A stretch of DNA of 64,000 bases, from positions 248,857 to 312,856 of the forward strand of contig NZ_PIJY01000024.1 in the NCBI RefSeq assembly GCF_008304605.1, written 5' to 3'. Made by a program: the position numbers and the translations under genes. Source of the stretch: Oceanobacillus polygoni. Its GTDB lineage: Bacteria > Bacillota > Bacilli > Bacillales > Amphibacillaceae. Under the pieces are notes generated by a model. It was not told the origin of the DNA. It did not search any database and saw nothing but the letters and a program-made list of their open reading frames with translations. Below, piece by piece: positions 8,100-18,377 of the stretch; position 1 is the stretch's first letter; every line of letters begins with the position of its first letter.

Positions 8100-11000
8100 A
8101 TGGGATTACGATTTATTATGGGAAGGTCTGGTACGGGAAAAAGCGGAAGAACATTAGATGAAATCAAAGAGAAATTGTTAGCAAACCCTCAAGGTTCTCC
8201 CATTTTCTATATTGTTCCAGATCAAATGACATTTCAACAGGAATTTGCATTATTTAATGATGAACATATAAAGGGAAGTATCCGGGCACAAGTAGTCAGC
8301 TTTTCTCGACTCGCATGGCGGATATTGCAAGAAACGGGTGGAGGTACAAGACAATTTATTAGCTCCATTGGACTGCAAATGATGCTTCGCAAAATTATTG
8401 AAGAGAAACAGGGAGAATGGCAGGTTTTTCAAAAAGCAATGGAAAAGCAAGGCTTCTTGAACCAATTGGAGCAAATGATTACGGAATTTAAACGCTATCA
8501 GATTACGCCAGAGATTTTACACATGCAAATGGAACATATGAACCAATTTGTACATAAAGCACCTGGTGAGGTAGCTTTAATGAATAAGCTTGATGACTTA
8601 GTATATATTTACGAAAGGCTAAACAGTGCATTAAAGGATCATTACATGGATGGGGAAGATCAATTACAGCTATTAGCGGAAAAAATAGAAGAATCATCGA
8701 TTTTACAGGATGCAGAAATCTACATCGATGGGTTCCATAGCTTTACCCCAAATGAGCTCGTTGTTGTCGAAGCGTTAATGAAGCAATGTCATTCGGTTAC
8801 GATTACGCTTGCCGTTGATAATCCGAATGAAACAATCTCTGAGCTTGACTTGTTTCATCAAACGTCGGAAACGTATCATATCCTAAAGCAAATCGCATAT
8901 GAGAACGGGGTGATGATTGATGAAACGGTCGTTATGGATCCAGCTAATGGCAGGTTCCGTAATCGCCCGTATTTTGCGCATTTGGAGCAACATTTTGATG
9001 TTAGACCTTCACCTGAATTTCTTGGGGAAGTGCCAATTCAGATAGCAGAAGCAGTACATCCGCGTGCAGAGGTCGAAGGAGCGGCACAAGAGATATTGCG
9101 TCTTGTTCGAGAGGAAAAGTACCGTTTTCAAGATATTGCTATTTTTATTAGGCAAACAGATGTCTATCATGATTTAATTCAAACGATTTTTGATGACCAT
9201 GATATCCCGGTATTTATCGATGAAAAAAGGACGATGCTGAATCATGCTTTGATTGAATTTATTCGTTCCATGCTTGATATCGTCGAAGGTAACTGGCGAT
9301 ATGATGCTGTTTTCCGTGTTTTAAAAACAGGATTTATTCAAGCATCGAATTCGAAATCCCCCTTAACAAATGATGCAATCGATGAGTTAGAGAATTACGT
9401 ATTAGAATATGGAATTCGCTCACGAGAGCGTTGGTTTAGTGATGAGGAATGGAAGTTTCAACGATTCCGTGGTTTTGAAAATAAGGTACAAACCGATATG
9501 GAAAAACAAACGCAGGAGAGAATTAATGCCTATCGGGCGCAAATTGTACATGCATTAAAGCCATTTGATGAACAGATAAGAAAAGCAACTACAGTAAGAG
9601 AGTTATGTGAGACAACCTATTTATTGCTTGAAAAGATTGATGTCCCGGAGCGTTTGGAAGAAATGCGATCCTACTATGATGAGCATGGCGAAAACGAAAA
9701 AGGAAGAGAGCAGGAGCAGGTCTGGGCAGCGGTGATTCAATTATTTGATGAAATGGTAGAAATGGCTGGCGAAGAACCAATGAAATTAAGTCCATTTCGT
9801 TCGACACTTGATGCTGGCTTTGAAACACTTAAATTTGCCCATGTTCCTCCAAGTATGGATCATGTTATCGTAGGGACGGTTGATCGTTCGCGATTAAGTG
9901 GAGTGCAGTGTGCATTTCTTCTCGGTGTAAACGATGGTATTTGGCCGATGAAGCCACCGGCTGATGGCATGATTAATGAAGAAGAAAGAACACTCTTAGC
10001 GGAAAATGGCATGAAGTTGGCAGAAAGCGGTAAACGTCAATTATTGGATGATTGGTTCTATATGTATATTGCGTTTACAGCTGCACAAGACAGGCTGATA
10101 ATTAGTTATCCATTGAGTGATGAGGAAGGGAAGGCAAAAATGCCATCCCAGCTTATTAAGCGTATCGAAGATTTGTTTCCGGTTTGCTCTGATCATCTGT
10201 TGCTTCAGGATCCGGATGAATTAGCAGATGCAGAACGTTTTATTACAACACCGGTAAAAACGAGGTCTGCATTGACCGCCCAATTGGCAAGAAATCAGAA
10301 AGGCTATCCAATACAGCCTGTCTGGTGGGAAGTGTTTAACTGGTATGTAGAACACCAACCGAAATTTAGCACAACCTATATGATATTGCAAAGTCTATAC
10401 TATGAAAACAGACCTAGTAATCTAGCGAAAGATACAGTGGAAGAGCTTTATCCGAAACAAGTGAAGGCAAGTGTAAGTAGACTGGAAACATATTATCGAT
10501 GCTCGTATCAGCATTTTGCGAAGTATAGCTTGAAGCTAGATGAGCGGAAGACGTATAAATTAGATGCGCCAGATATTGGTCAGCTTTTCCATGAGGCATT
10601 AAAAATAATTACCGATTGGATTCAGGGCGAAGGGAAGGACTTTGCACAGTTAACGAAAAAAGATGCAAATGGGTATGCAGAACGGGCCGTTTTTAATCTT
10701 GCACCTATTTTACAGCATCAAATTCTTCACAGTTCGAATCGGTATAAATATATTCAGCAGAAGCTGCAGGAGGTTATCGCAAGAGCCGCTTACATTTTAA
10801 GTGAACAAGCAAGGCAGAGTAACTTTTCACCGGTAGGATTAGAACTTGGCTTCGGTGACAAGGAAAAGCTCCCTCCATTAACGATGCAACTGCCAAATGG
10901 GTATGAGCTTTTACTTCGCGGAAGAATTGATCGTGTCGATAAAGCTTTGAATGAAGATAACTTATATTTGAGGATCATTGATTATAAATCAAGTGCAAAA

Positions 11001-11579
11001 GGCTTAAATCTAATGGAGGTTTATTATGGAATTGCATTACAGATGCTTGCCTATTTAGATGTCGTCTTAACGCATTCGGAACAGTGGCTTGGAACGAAAG
11101 CGAGCCCAGCGGGTGTTCTTTATTTCCATGTCCATAATCCAATGATTTCAAGTAAACAAAAAATGAACGATGATCAAATTAGTGAAGAAATCTTTAAAAA
11201 GTACAAAATGCAAGGGTTGCTGCTTTCTAATGAGGAAATTGTAAAAATGATGGATAAGTCGCTAGAAACTGGATCTAGCCAAATTGTACCCGCTGGCATT
11301 AAAAAAAATGGTGGGTTTTATGGCTACTCGAAAATTGCGGATCAAGAAACGTTTTCAAGCTTACAACATCATATTCATCAATTAATGCGACAGGCAGGGA
11401 TTGATATGACATCCGGTGGTGTGGATTTAAATCCATACCAGCATAAAGAGCAGATTGCATGTACGTATTGTCCGTTTCATTCGGTTTGTCAATTTGATCC
11501 TGAATTAGAAGAAAATAATTATCGAAAGCTTAAAGAGATAAAGGAAGAGGACATTCTTGAAAAGCTGAGAGAGGAGTGA
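8100..11579 (+). CDS. addB: ATP-dependent helicase/nuclease subunit B
   Basis: A 1159-residue subunit of AddAB, the Firmicutes counterpart of RecBCD, which resects double-strand breaks until it meets Chi and then supports RecA loading. GRSGTGKS at residues 8-15 is the Walker A of the inactivated helicase half. The C-terminal RecB-type nuclease has RIIDYKSS with the catalytic D and K. The four cysteines of the iron-sulfur cluster are at C801 (in RCSYQHF) and C1121, C1124, C1130 (CTYCPFHSVC), the same numbers as in B. subtilis AddB. addA begins 4 bases after the stop, so the two genes are translationally linked. Confidence 0.97.
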   Translation: MGLRFIMGRSGTGKSGRTLDEIKEKLLANPQGSPIFYIVPDQMTFQQEFALFNDEHIKGSIRAQVVSFSRLAWRILQETGGGTRQFISSIGLQMMLRKIIEEKQGEWQVFQKAMEKQGFLNQLEQMITEFKRYQITPEILHMQMEHMNQFVHKAPGEVALMNKLDDLVYIYERLNSALKDHYMDGEDQLQLLAEKIEESSILQDAEIYIDGFHSFTPNELVVVEALMKQCHSVTITLAVDNPNETISELDLFHQTSETYHILKQIAYENGVMIDETVVMDPANGRFRNRPYFAHLEQHFDVRPSPEFLGEVPIQIAEAVHPRAEVEGAAQEILRLVREEKYRFQDIAIFIRQTDVYHDLIQTIFDDHDIPVFIDEKRTMLNHALIEFIRSMLDIVEGNWRYDAVFRVLKTGFIQASNSKSPLTNDAIDELENYVLEYGIRSRERWFSDEEWKFQRFRGFENKVQTDMEKQTQERINAYRAQIVHALKPFDEQIRKATTVRELCETTYLLLEKIDVPERLEEMRSYYDEHGENEKGREQEQVWAAVIQLFDEMVEMAGEEPMKLSPFRSTLDAGFETLKFAHVPPSMDHVIVGTVDRSRLSGVQCAFLLGVNDGIWPMKPPADGMINEEERTLLAENGMKLAESGKRQLLDDWFYMYIAFTAAQDRLIISYPLSDEEGKAKMPSQLIKRIEDLFPVCSDHLLLQDPDELADAERFITTPVKTRSALTAQLARNQKGYPIQPVWWEVFNWYVEHQPKFSTTYMILQSLYYENRPSNLAKDTVEELYPKQVKASVSRLETYYRCSYQHFAKYSLKLDERKTYKLDAPDIGQLFHEALKIITDWIQGEGKDFAQLTKKDANGYAERAVFNLAPILQHQILHSSNRYKYIQQKLQEVIARAAYILSEQARQSNFSPVGLELGFGDKEKLPPLTMQLPNGYELLLRGRIDRVDKALNEDNLYLRIIDYKSSAKGLNLMEVYYGIALQMLAYLDVVLTHSEQWLGTKASPAGVLYFHVHNPMISSKQKMNDDQISEEIFKKYKMQGLLLSNEEIVKMMDKSLETGSSQIVPAGIKKNGGFYGYSKIADQETFSSLQHHIHQLMRQAGIDMTSGGVDLNPYQHKEQIACTYCPFHSVCQFDPELEENNYRKLKEIKEEDILEKLREE

Positions 11580-11583
11580 ACAT

Positions 11584-14500
11584 ATGGTTAATTGGACAAA
11601 GGAACAGGAAGAAGCGATTTATACTACTGGCACTGACATTCTTGTAGCTGCTGCAGCTGGTTCTGGAAAAACAGCGGTACTCGTTGAACGAATTATTAAA
11701 AAGCTGTTATCGACAAGCAATCCAGTTGATATCGACTCTTTGCTTGTCGTGACATTTACGAATGCTGCTGCACAGGAAATGCGTAATCGCGTTGGGATTG
11801 CACTCGAAAAAGCATTAGCAGAAAATCCAACCTCTATGCATTTAAAGAAACAGCTTTCCTTATTACAGCGTGCTTCGATTTCAACGCTACATTCCTTTTG
11901 TCTTGATGTCGTCCGAAAATATGCGTATTTAATTGATATGGACCCATCTTTTCGAATTGCCGATGATATGGAAGGGGATCTCATCAAGCAGGAAGTTTTA
12001 GAGGATTTATTTGAAGAATGGTATGGTGCTGAACCGGGACATCAAGAAGAATTCTTTGCGGTTGTGGATCGATTCTCCAGTGACCGAAGCGACCTTGAAG
12101 TGGAAAACTTAATTTTAGATTTATACACATTTGCGACCCAGAATCCATGGCCAGAGCAATGGCTTGATAAGCTAGCTGAATCCTATCGTATTCCAGAGGA
12201 TTGGAAAGAAGAGGAGTTAGCTTGGCTAAAAATTATAAAGCGAGAAGTGAATAATCAGTTCGAAGCAATCCGTCAAGAAATGGAGCTTGCTTTAAGCATC
12301 ACACGGGAAAATGATGGGCCATACCACTATGCAGATACAATTGATACAGAGTTGGCATTATTACAGGAAGCAATGAGGCTCGTGGGTTCATGGGATGAGT
12401 TACAACAATTCATGGCATCGAAGTCCTTCGGCAGACTTTCAGGGAAAAAAGCTGACTGCGATGAGCAAAAGAAAGAAAAAGTGAAACAGCTAAGAAAAAG
12501 CTACAAAAAACGCTGGGACGATATGAACAGTGAATGGTTCAAACGGAATTTATCTAGTCATGTCGAGGATATGCGTGAACTTGCACCAGTTATTAAACAG
12601 TTGACAGAGCTCGTGAAACAATTTAAAAACCGATTTGCAGAACTGAAGCGTGAGAAAGCATTGGTGGACTTCTCCGATTTGGAGCATTATTGCTTGCAGC
12701 TGCTTGCCAGCGAGACCTCAACAGCAGATAACATCATTCCATCAAACGTAGCGACTGGGTTTCAAAAGCAATTCAGCGAGGTTCTAGTTGATGAGTATCA
12801 AGATACAAACCTCGTTCAGGAAACGATTTTGACGTTGATTAGTAATCGATCCGAAGCTGGAAACATGTTTATGGTTGGGGATGTAAAACAAAGTATTTAC
12901 CGGTTCCGCCATGCGGAGCCATCCCTGTTTATCGAAAAGTATAAACGATTTGCACGTGAAGAAGAGCAGGCAAAGCGAATTGATTTGGCAAGTAATTTCC
13001 GCAGCAGGGAACAGGTTTTAATTGCGGCGAACTATATATTTAGACAGATTTTAAATGAGGAACTTGGTGAAATTGATTATGATCAAGATGCCGAGCTGAT
13101 CTATGGAAATAAAATGTATGAAGATATGCCGTTTGATAAACCTTTTCCTGAGCTGTTATTAATTGATCGAGAAGCAGGGGATGAGCATGCTGAGGTATCA
13201 GGTGAAGAGGAAGATTTTCAGGATTTAGAAAAAGCGCAGTTAGAGGCAAGAGCGTATGCAGAAAAAATTAAGACCTGGATTGGTGCAAAAGAAGATTCCA
13301 AGCCGATGCAGGTCGTTGATAAAGCAACCCAGTCACAACGGGATTTACAGTACCGTGATATCGTGATCTTAATGCGTTCCATGACTTGGGCACCAACAAT
13401 TGTGGATGAGCTGAAAAAGCAAGGAATTCCAGTCTATGCCGAGCTTTCGACAGGCTATTTTGAAGCGATTGAAGTAAAGGTAATGCTTAGTCTGTTGAAG
13501 GCAATTGATAATCCAAGACAGGATATTCCGCTCGCTTCCGTGTTGAAATCACCGATTGTAGGTTTAAATGAAGATGAGCTTGCTGCCATACGTTTAGCAG
13601 CAAAACACGATTCCTTCTATGAAGCTGTTATTACCTATCGAAAGCAGCAAACAAATGAAACGGCCACGAAACTAAACCGATTTTTAAAACAGCTCGAACA
13701 ATTTCGCTTAGCGTCCAGACAAGGGGCATTATCGGAATTGGTTTGGGATATTTATCGGGAAACAGGCTACTATGATTTTGTTGGTGGAATGCCAGGCGGC
13801 AGACAGCGTCAGGCGAATTTAAGAGCACTTTATGATCGGGCAAGGGGCTATGAAACAACTTCCTTCCGAGGGCTATTCCGTTTTCTCCGGTTTATTGAAA
13901 GAATGGAAGAGCGTGGTGACGATTTAGGTTCAGCGCGAGCACTCAGTGAGCAAGAAGATGTTGTACGTATCATGACGATCCATAAGAGTAAAGGACTGGA
14001 ATTTCCGGTTGTCATTGTTGGCGCAATGGACAAGCTATTTAATCAGCGGGATTTAATGCAAAAATACTTATTGCATAAAGATTTAGGGTTAGCAAGCAAA
14101 TATATCGATCCAATCAAACGCATCACCTATCCGACGCTATTTTATCATGCTTTTAAGGAGGAGATGCGAAGAGAGCTGCTTGCAGAGGAAATGCGAGTGC
14201 TTTACGTAGCCCTAACAAGAGCAAAGGAAAAATTAATAATGGTTGGAAATGTAGCATCTGTAGAGAAAAAGCTGCAAAAATGGCAAAAAATACAAAATCA
14301 TCCAGACTGGGTGCTGCCAGCATACTTCCGAGCGGAGTCGAAAACGTATTTGGATTGGGTTGGACCAGCCCTCATCCGTCACCAAGAATCAGGGAAGCTT
14401 CGTGAAGAGGAAATTGGCAATGGTGTGTTAGATGAAATTAAAGCAGATCCATCAAAGTGGGACATCTCGATTATCCATGCTAGTGAATTAACAAATTTGG

Positions 14501-15306
14501 ATGAGAAAACGAGAGAAACAGATTTGAATTTGAAAGAGAAGATTATCGAATGGCAGACTGTAAATGTCGATGATAAAACATTAGAAGAATTTGTTGATGA
14601 ACGTTTATCCTATCGCTACCCGTTTAGTCAAGCAGCGAGGTCACGAGCAAAGCAGTCTGTTACAGAATTGAAACGGCAGCAGGAAATGAAGGACGAATAT
14701 AGTGATGATCGCTTTGTACAAGCATTTCGAGCGCCGATTATTAAACGACCAAATTTTATGCAGCAGGAAAGACAGGTAACAGCTGCAGAAAAAGGGACAG
14801 CCTTGCATACGGTCATGCAACATTTACCAATACGTGAACCGCTGAGGAAAAGAGAAATCGAGGAAACAGTGGAAATGTTGGCTGATAAAGAAATTTTGAC
14901 GCGTGTAGAAGCATCCGTTATCGACAGTGAAGCCATTGAGCAGTTTTTCCATTCTGAAATTGCCGAACGTATGATGGAAAGTCCACAGGTCATTCGTGAA
15001 ATTCCATTTAGTTTAACGTTGCCAGCAAGTCAAGTTTATGCAAATTGGGATAGTGAGAAAGATGAGCAAGTATTGATTCAGGGTGTGATTGATTGCTTAA
15101 TCCAAAGTGAGGATGGCTGGATTATTTTAGATTATAAAACAGATGCAATTACATCGGATGTTACAGAAGAGGTAAAGGAACAGTTAGTAAAGCGATATGA
15201 AACACAAATGAAGCTTTACCGAACAGCATTGGAAACGATTTGGAAGGAGCCGGTGAAGGAAACGTATTTGTATTTCTTTGCTAAGCATCTATTGCTTGAA
15301 GTGTGA
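11584..15306 (+). CDS. addA: ATP-dependent helicase/nuclease subunit A
   Basis: A 1240-residue UvrD-type 3'-5' helicase with a C-terminal nuclease. Walker A is AAAGSGKTAVL (GSGKT at residues 26-30), Walker B is VDEYQDTN, motif III lies in FMVGDVKQSIYRFR, motif V is TIHKSKGLEFPVV and motif VI is LYVALTRAKEKL. The nuclease motif WIILDYKTD lies about 60 residues from the end. It ends in a strong terminator, closing the addBA operon. In B. subtilis this pair is needed in transformation as well as repair, which fits comK nearby. Confidence 0.97.
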   Translation: MVNWTKEQEEAIYTTGTDILVAAAAGSGKTAVLVERIIKKLLSTSNPVDIDSLLVVTFTNAAAQEMRNRVGIALEKALAENPTSMHLKKQLSLLQRASISTLHSFCLDVVRKYAYLIDMDPSFRIADDMEGDLIKQEVLEDLFEEWYGAEPGHQEEFFAVVDRFSSDRSDLEVENLILDLYTFATQNPWPEQWLDKLAESYRIPEDWKEEELAWLKIIKREVNNQFEAIRQEMELALSITRENDGPYHYADTIDTELALLQEAMRLVGSWDELQQFMASKSFGRLSGKKADCDEQKKEKVKQLRKSYKKRWDDMNSEWFKRNLSSHVEDMRELAPVIKQLTELVKQFKNRFAELKREKALVDFSDLEHYCLQLLASETSTADNIIPSNVATGFQKQFSEVLVDEYQDTNLVQETILTLISNRSEAGNMFMVGDVKQSIYRFRHAEPSLFIEKYKRFAREEEQAKRIDLASNFRSREQVLIAANYIFRQILNEELGEIDYDQDAELIYGNKMYEDMPFDKPFPELLLIDREAGDEHAEVSGEEEDFQDLEKAQLEARAYAEKIKTWIGAKEDSKPMQVVDKATQSQRDLQYRDIVILMRSMTWAPTIVDELKKQGIPVYAELSTGYFEAIEVKVMLSLLKAIDNPRQDIPLASVLKSPIVGLNEDELAAIRLAAKHDSFYEAVITYRKQQTNETATKLNRFLKQLEQFRLASRQGALSELVWDIYRETGYYDFVGGMPGGRQRQANLRALYDRARGYETTSFRGLFRFLRFIERMEERGDDLGSARALSEQEDVVRIMTIHKSKGLEFPVVIVGAMDKLFNQRDLMQKYLLHKDLGLASKYIDPIKRITYPTLFYHAFKEEMRRELLAEEMRVLYVALTRAKEKLIMVGNVASVEKKLQKWQKIQNHPDWVLPAYFRAESKTYLDWVGPALIRHQESGKLREEEIGNGVLDEIKADPSKWDISIIHASELTNLDEKTRETDLNLKEKIIEWQTVNVDDKTLEEFVDERLSYRYPFSQAARSRAKQSVTELKRQQEMKDEYSDDRFVQAFRAPIIKRPNFMQQERQVTAAEKGTALHTVMQHLPIREPLRKREIEETVEMLADKEILTRVEASVIDSEAIEQFFHSEIAERMMESPQVIREIPFSLTLPASQVYANWDSEKDEQVLIQGVIDCLIQSEDGWIILDYKTDAITSDVTEEVKEQLVKRYETQMKLYRTALETIWKEPVKETYLYFFAKHLLLEV

Positions 15307-15325
15307 TCAAATTTGGTTTGAAACT

Positions 15326-15366
15326 GCATGTAGTGGGGGATAATTCTCACTACATGCTCGTTTTTT
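15326..15366 (+). terminator. addA terminator
   Basis: GCATGTAGTG (15326-15335) and CACTACATGC (15348-15357) form a perfect 10-bp stem followed by TCGTTTTTT. Confidence 0.95.
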
Positions 15367-15395
15367 AGATAGAAACCGAAATGGAAAGGATATCG

Positions 15396-16577
15396 ATGAT
15401 GGACATAAACGCAGCACCAACTAAAGAAAAGAACCGGCTTGTAGCAATCGATGCTGCAAGAGGCTTTGCTATTTTCGGGATATTCATCGTAAATATTGGA
15501 GCATTCTCAGCTCCTTATTTTATTTATGGTGGAGCAACTGCAGCGTGGAATTCTACTGTTGACCGTTATACACAAGCGTTGATCGATATGTTTTTTCAAG
15601 CAAGCTTTTACACGTTGTTTTCTCTTTTGTTTGGTTTTGGAATTCAATTGCTGAAGGATAGGCTAGTTGAACGAAATATCCATGTAAGCCGCTTTTTAGC
15701 GAAGCGTTTAACAATTTTAGTAGGGTTCGGATTAATCCATGCATTCGCTATTTGGCACGGAGATATTTTATTATCCTATGGTCTGATTGGCCTCCTATTA
15801 CTATTGTTTATAAAAGTAAGCAATACGTCTTTGCTTGCATGGGGGGCAGTTCTTTTAGGAGGAAGTGTTGGCCTTTTATCACTAGCTTTATATGGAACAC
15901 GAAATGCTCTAGGAGGGTCCAATCAACTAGCCATTACGCAAGCTATCACAAATTATCGCAGTGAGAACCTTATTACGATTTGGTCACAAAATTACCACGA
16001 CTGGATGAACGCTAATGGCGGAATAGGGTTCTTTTTTCTAATTATGGTATTACTCCCATTATTTTTATTCGGCATGTATATCGCAAGAAAGCGCTGGCTG
16101 CATGAACCAGAGAAGCATAAAACCATTCTGAGAAAGCTTTGGCTGGTTTCATTTATTGGTTTTATAGGGTTAAAAATTGGGCCGTATTTCGTTGGGAATC
16201 CACTTTGGCTATCCTACCTTCAGGATAATATCGGCGGGACATTTTCGGCCATATTTTATATTGTATCGATCACGTTTCTGGCACAGCGGAAAAATGGTCA
16301 GAGAATCATCCAGCCTTTTGCGGCAGTTGGAAGAATGGCATTAACCAACTACTTAATGCAGTCAGTGATTTGCTTTATTCTTTTTTATGGCATTGGCTTC
16401 GGTTTATACGGTTCGGTTCGTCCGATAGTTGGAGTAGGAATAGTGCTTGTTATTTTTACTGGGCAAATATTTCTTAGTAACTGGTGGTTGAGACGATTCC
16501 GGTTTGGACCATTTGAGTGGTTATGGCGTAGTATAACCTATGGAAAGCGACAGCCATTACGGAAGTTGGAGGGTTGA
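15396..16577 (+). CDS. DUF418 (YeiB/YxaH family) membrane protein
   Basis: A 393-residue polytopic protein starting MMDINAAPTKEKNRLVAIDAARG, with the family-typical DAARGFAIFGIFIVNI as first membrane segment and a C-terminal DUF418 block ending in WRSITYGKRQPLRK. About eight to ten membrane segments are visible. Members are annotated only as possible transporters or acyltransferase-like proteins; the function is unknown. I chose 15396 because GAAAGGA lies 5 bases before it. The next gene starts 3 bases after the stop, making a three-gene membrane operon. Confidence 0.8.
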   Translation: MMDINAAPTKEKNRLVAIDAARGFAIFGIFIVNIGAFSAPYFIYGGATAAWNSTVDRYTQALIDMFFQASFYTLFSLLFGFGIQLLKDRLVERNIHVSRFLAKRLTILVGFGLIHAFAIWHGDILLSYGLIGLLLLLFIKVSNTSLLAWGAVLLGGSVGLLSLALYGTRNALGGSNQLAITQAITNYRSENLITIWSQNYHDWMNANGGIGFFFLIMVLLPLFLFGMYIARKRWLHEPEKHKTILRKLWLVSFIGFIGLKIGPYFVGNPLWLSYLQDNIGGTFSAIFYIVSITFLAQRKNGQRIIQPFAAVGRMALTNYLMQSVICFILFYGIGFGLYGSVRPIVGVGIVLVIFTGQIFLSNWWLRRFRFGPFEWLWRSITYGKRQPLRKLEG

Positions 16578-16580
16578 CGG

Positions 16581-17783
16581 ATGAATAAGCAAAAGCTAAA
16601 ACGAGAAGCAAGAGCATGGGTGGAAGAAGATATTATTTCTGACGAACAGTACGATAAGATTATAGAACGCTATTCTAAAAGTGGCCCAAATTCAATTATC
16701 CTTTTATTTGCTATTTTACTAATGGCACTCGGATTTTTGACATTTATTATGTCTGACTGGGCGCGGGAGCCGCATTTATCAAGGATTATTATTCTTGCGA
16801 GCGTAACGATTGTGCTCTATGTATTAGGAGATATACGTTACCGAAAAAGTGCAGATTTAATAGCAATCAGCTTTACTGTACTCGGCTATATTGCTTTCGG
16901 CGCGGGAATGCTATTAGCTATTGATATTTATAACATTCAAGTGACGTTTGCTTGGCCGTTTATCATATGGGCAATTGTAGGGCTTGGCGTATATTTTATG
17001 TATGAGCATAAATTATTATTTTCAGCTGCGATTGCGGTAACAACGATTGGCCAACTATACAATGCGAGTATTAATTCAGCTTTTAGCTGGATTTTACTGC
17101 TTCTATTACTATTCGGTTTTGGTCATTTTGTCTATCATCATCGGAATTATTTATTCAGCTATCTGTTTAGTGTAAGCTTTGTGGTGCAATTATTAACGCT
17201 TGTTTTCGTAGCGTCCCAGCAATATTATTGGTTGATTCTTTACTTTTTGATATTGTATTTTGCTGGTGATTTGATTCCAGAACAAGTATATCGGAAGCCA
17301 TTTAAAAGAATTAGCTTAATTGGAATTTTTATTTTCGGGATGTACCAAACTTTTATTCTCCAAGATGATTTTTACATGAAGGATGTAACCCTTCAATGGA
17401 GCTTTATAGCAAGTTGGTTCGTGTTGTTTGGAGCAACAATAGTTAAAAAAATAATAGATAAACGAAGCAATCAGCTGATTGACTTAGTTTTATTCTTACC
17501 AATCGTGTTTATCCCATTTTCATATAGTATGAGTTTGATTGTTCTATTTATATTTGCGCTTGGCTGGCTCTTTGTTGGCTATAAAGAGGACAATAGTGAG
17601 TATGTTTTACTTGGAACGATCTCCTTTTTAGTCAGTGTTTTCACGGTGTATATCCAATTTGCATGGGATGCGATGAATAAGTCTCTTTTCTTTTTAATTG
17701 GAGGTATTCTATTATTTTTAATTAGTTTTTTAATCGAAAAACAGCGCCGTACAATTATCGATAAACAAAAAGGGGGAGAGTAA
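16581..17783 (+). CDS. DUF2157-type membrane protein
   Basis: A 400-residue protein with a short cytoplasmic N-terminus (KREARAWVEEDIISDEQYDKI, the DUF2157 signature) followed by about twelve hydrophobic segments. Proteins of this type are commonly encoded with a small GDYXXLXY-domain protein, as here. No catalytic residues are recognisable and no substrate can be proposed. It starts 3 bases after the DUF418 gene and ends 2 bases before the next gene. Confidence 0.75.
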   Translation: MNKQKLKREARAWVEEDIISDEQYDKIIERYSKSGPNSIILLFAILLMALGFLTFIMSDWAREPHLSRIIILASVTIVLYVLGDIRYRKSADLIAISFTVLGYIAFGAGMLLAIDIYNIQVTFAWPFIIWAIVGLGVYFMYEHKLLFSAAIAVTTIGQLYNASINSAFSWILLLLLLFGFGHFVYHHRNYLFSYLFSVSFVVQLLTLVFVASQQYYWLILYFLILYFAGDLIPEQVYRKPFKRISLIGIFIFGMYQTFILQDDFYMKDVTLQWSFIASWFVLFGATIVKKIIDKRSNQLIDLVLFLPIVFIPFSYSMSLIVLFIFALGWLFVGYKEDNSEYVLLGTISFLVSVFTVYIQFAWDAMNKSLFFLIGGILLFLISFLIEKQRRTIIDKQKGGE

Positions 17784-17785
17784 GC

Positions 17786-18298
17786 ATGAAACGTTTATTA
17801 TTCTATCTCCTGCTTATACTGCAAATTGCGATACTTTTTCTCTTTGGCGTACAATATTATTTTATCGATGATTATGGACGTACGGTACAATTGCTTAGTA
17901 AGCATGAGGAAATGACGGATACGTATGGAAGCTATAATCAGCATACAGCGTATATTGATTATGAAATTAATTTCATAGCAGCGGATGCTTGGGAAATTGC
18001 AGAAGAAGTAGATTACAATACGAAGATATATGTCTTGCTTGATGCTGATTCGGATGGTGTCTTTCATGTTGTAAAAGCAACCGATCGGAAAATAGATGCT
18101 GAACAGGACCAAGTCGTTTTCCAAGGGAAATATCAATATTATAATGACATGCAAAAAGAATATCATGTCACCTATGGAATCGAATCGTTTCATCCTGATT
18201 TTGATTTTGATCATTCAGGCAGGAATCAATCACGAATCACTGTACAGCTCGCACCATGGGGGCAAAAAAAGGTGACCCATATAGAAAATCTGCAATAG
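17786..18298 (+). CDS. Membrane-anchored protein, GDYXXLXY-like partner of DUF2157
   Basis: A 170-residue protein with one N-terminal membrane segment (residues 4-27) and an outside-facing domain. It sits where the GDYXXLXY protein normally sits behind a DUF2157 gene, and YIDYEINFIA and YGIESFHPDF resemble weakened forms of that domain, but the GDY motif itself is not intact. I therefore infer family membership from context and weak resemblance only. The ATG follows GGGGGAGAGTAAGC inside the end of the preceding gene. Confidence 0.5.
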   Translation: MKRLLFYLLLILQIAILFLFGVQYYFIDDYGRTVQLLSKHEEMTDTYGSYNQHTAYIDYEINFIAADAWEIAEEVDYNTKIYVLLDADSDGVFHVVKATDRKIDAEQDQVVFQGKYQYYNDMQKEYHVTYGIESFHPDFDFDHSGRNQSRITVQLAPWGQKKVTHIENLQ

Positions 18299-18322
18299 AT
18301 TGATTAGAATGCTTCGTATAAC

Positions 18323-18367
18323 AAAAATCACAGAAATGTTGATGGGTCGACATTTCTGTGATTTTTT
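18323..18367. terminator. Bidirectional terminator between the membrane operon and rocD
   Basis: AAAAATCACAGAAATGT (18323-18339) is complementary to ACATTTCTGTGATTTTT, beginning at 18350; A and T tracts flank both sides. Confidence 0.95.
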
Positions 18368-18377
18368 ATGTTGTGTT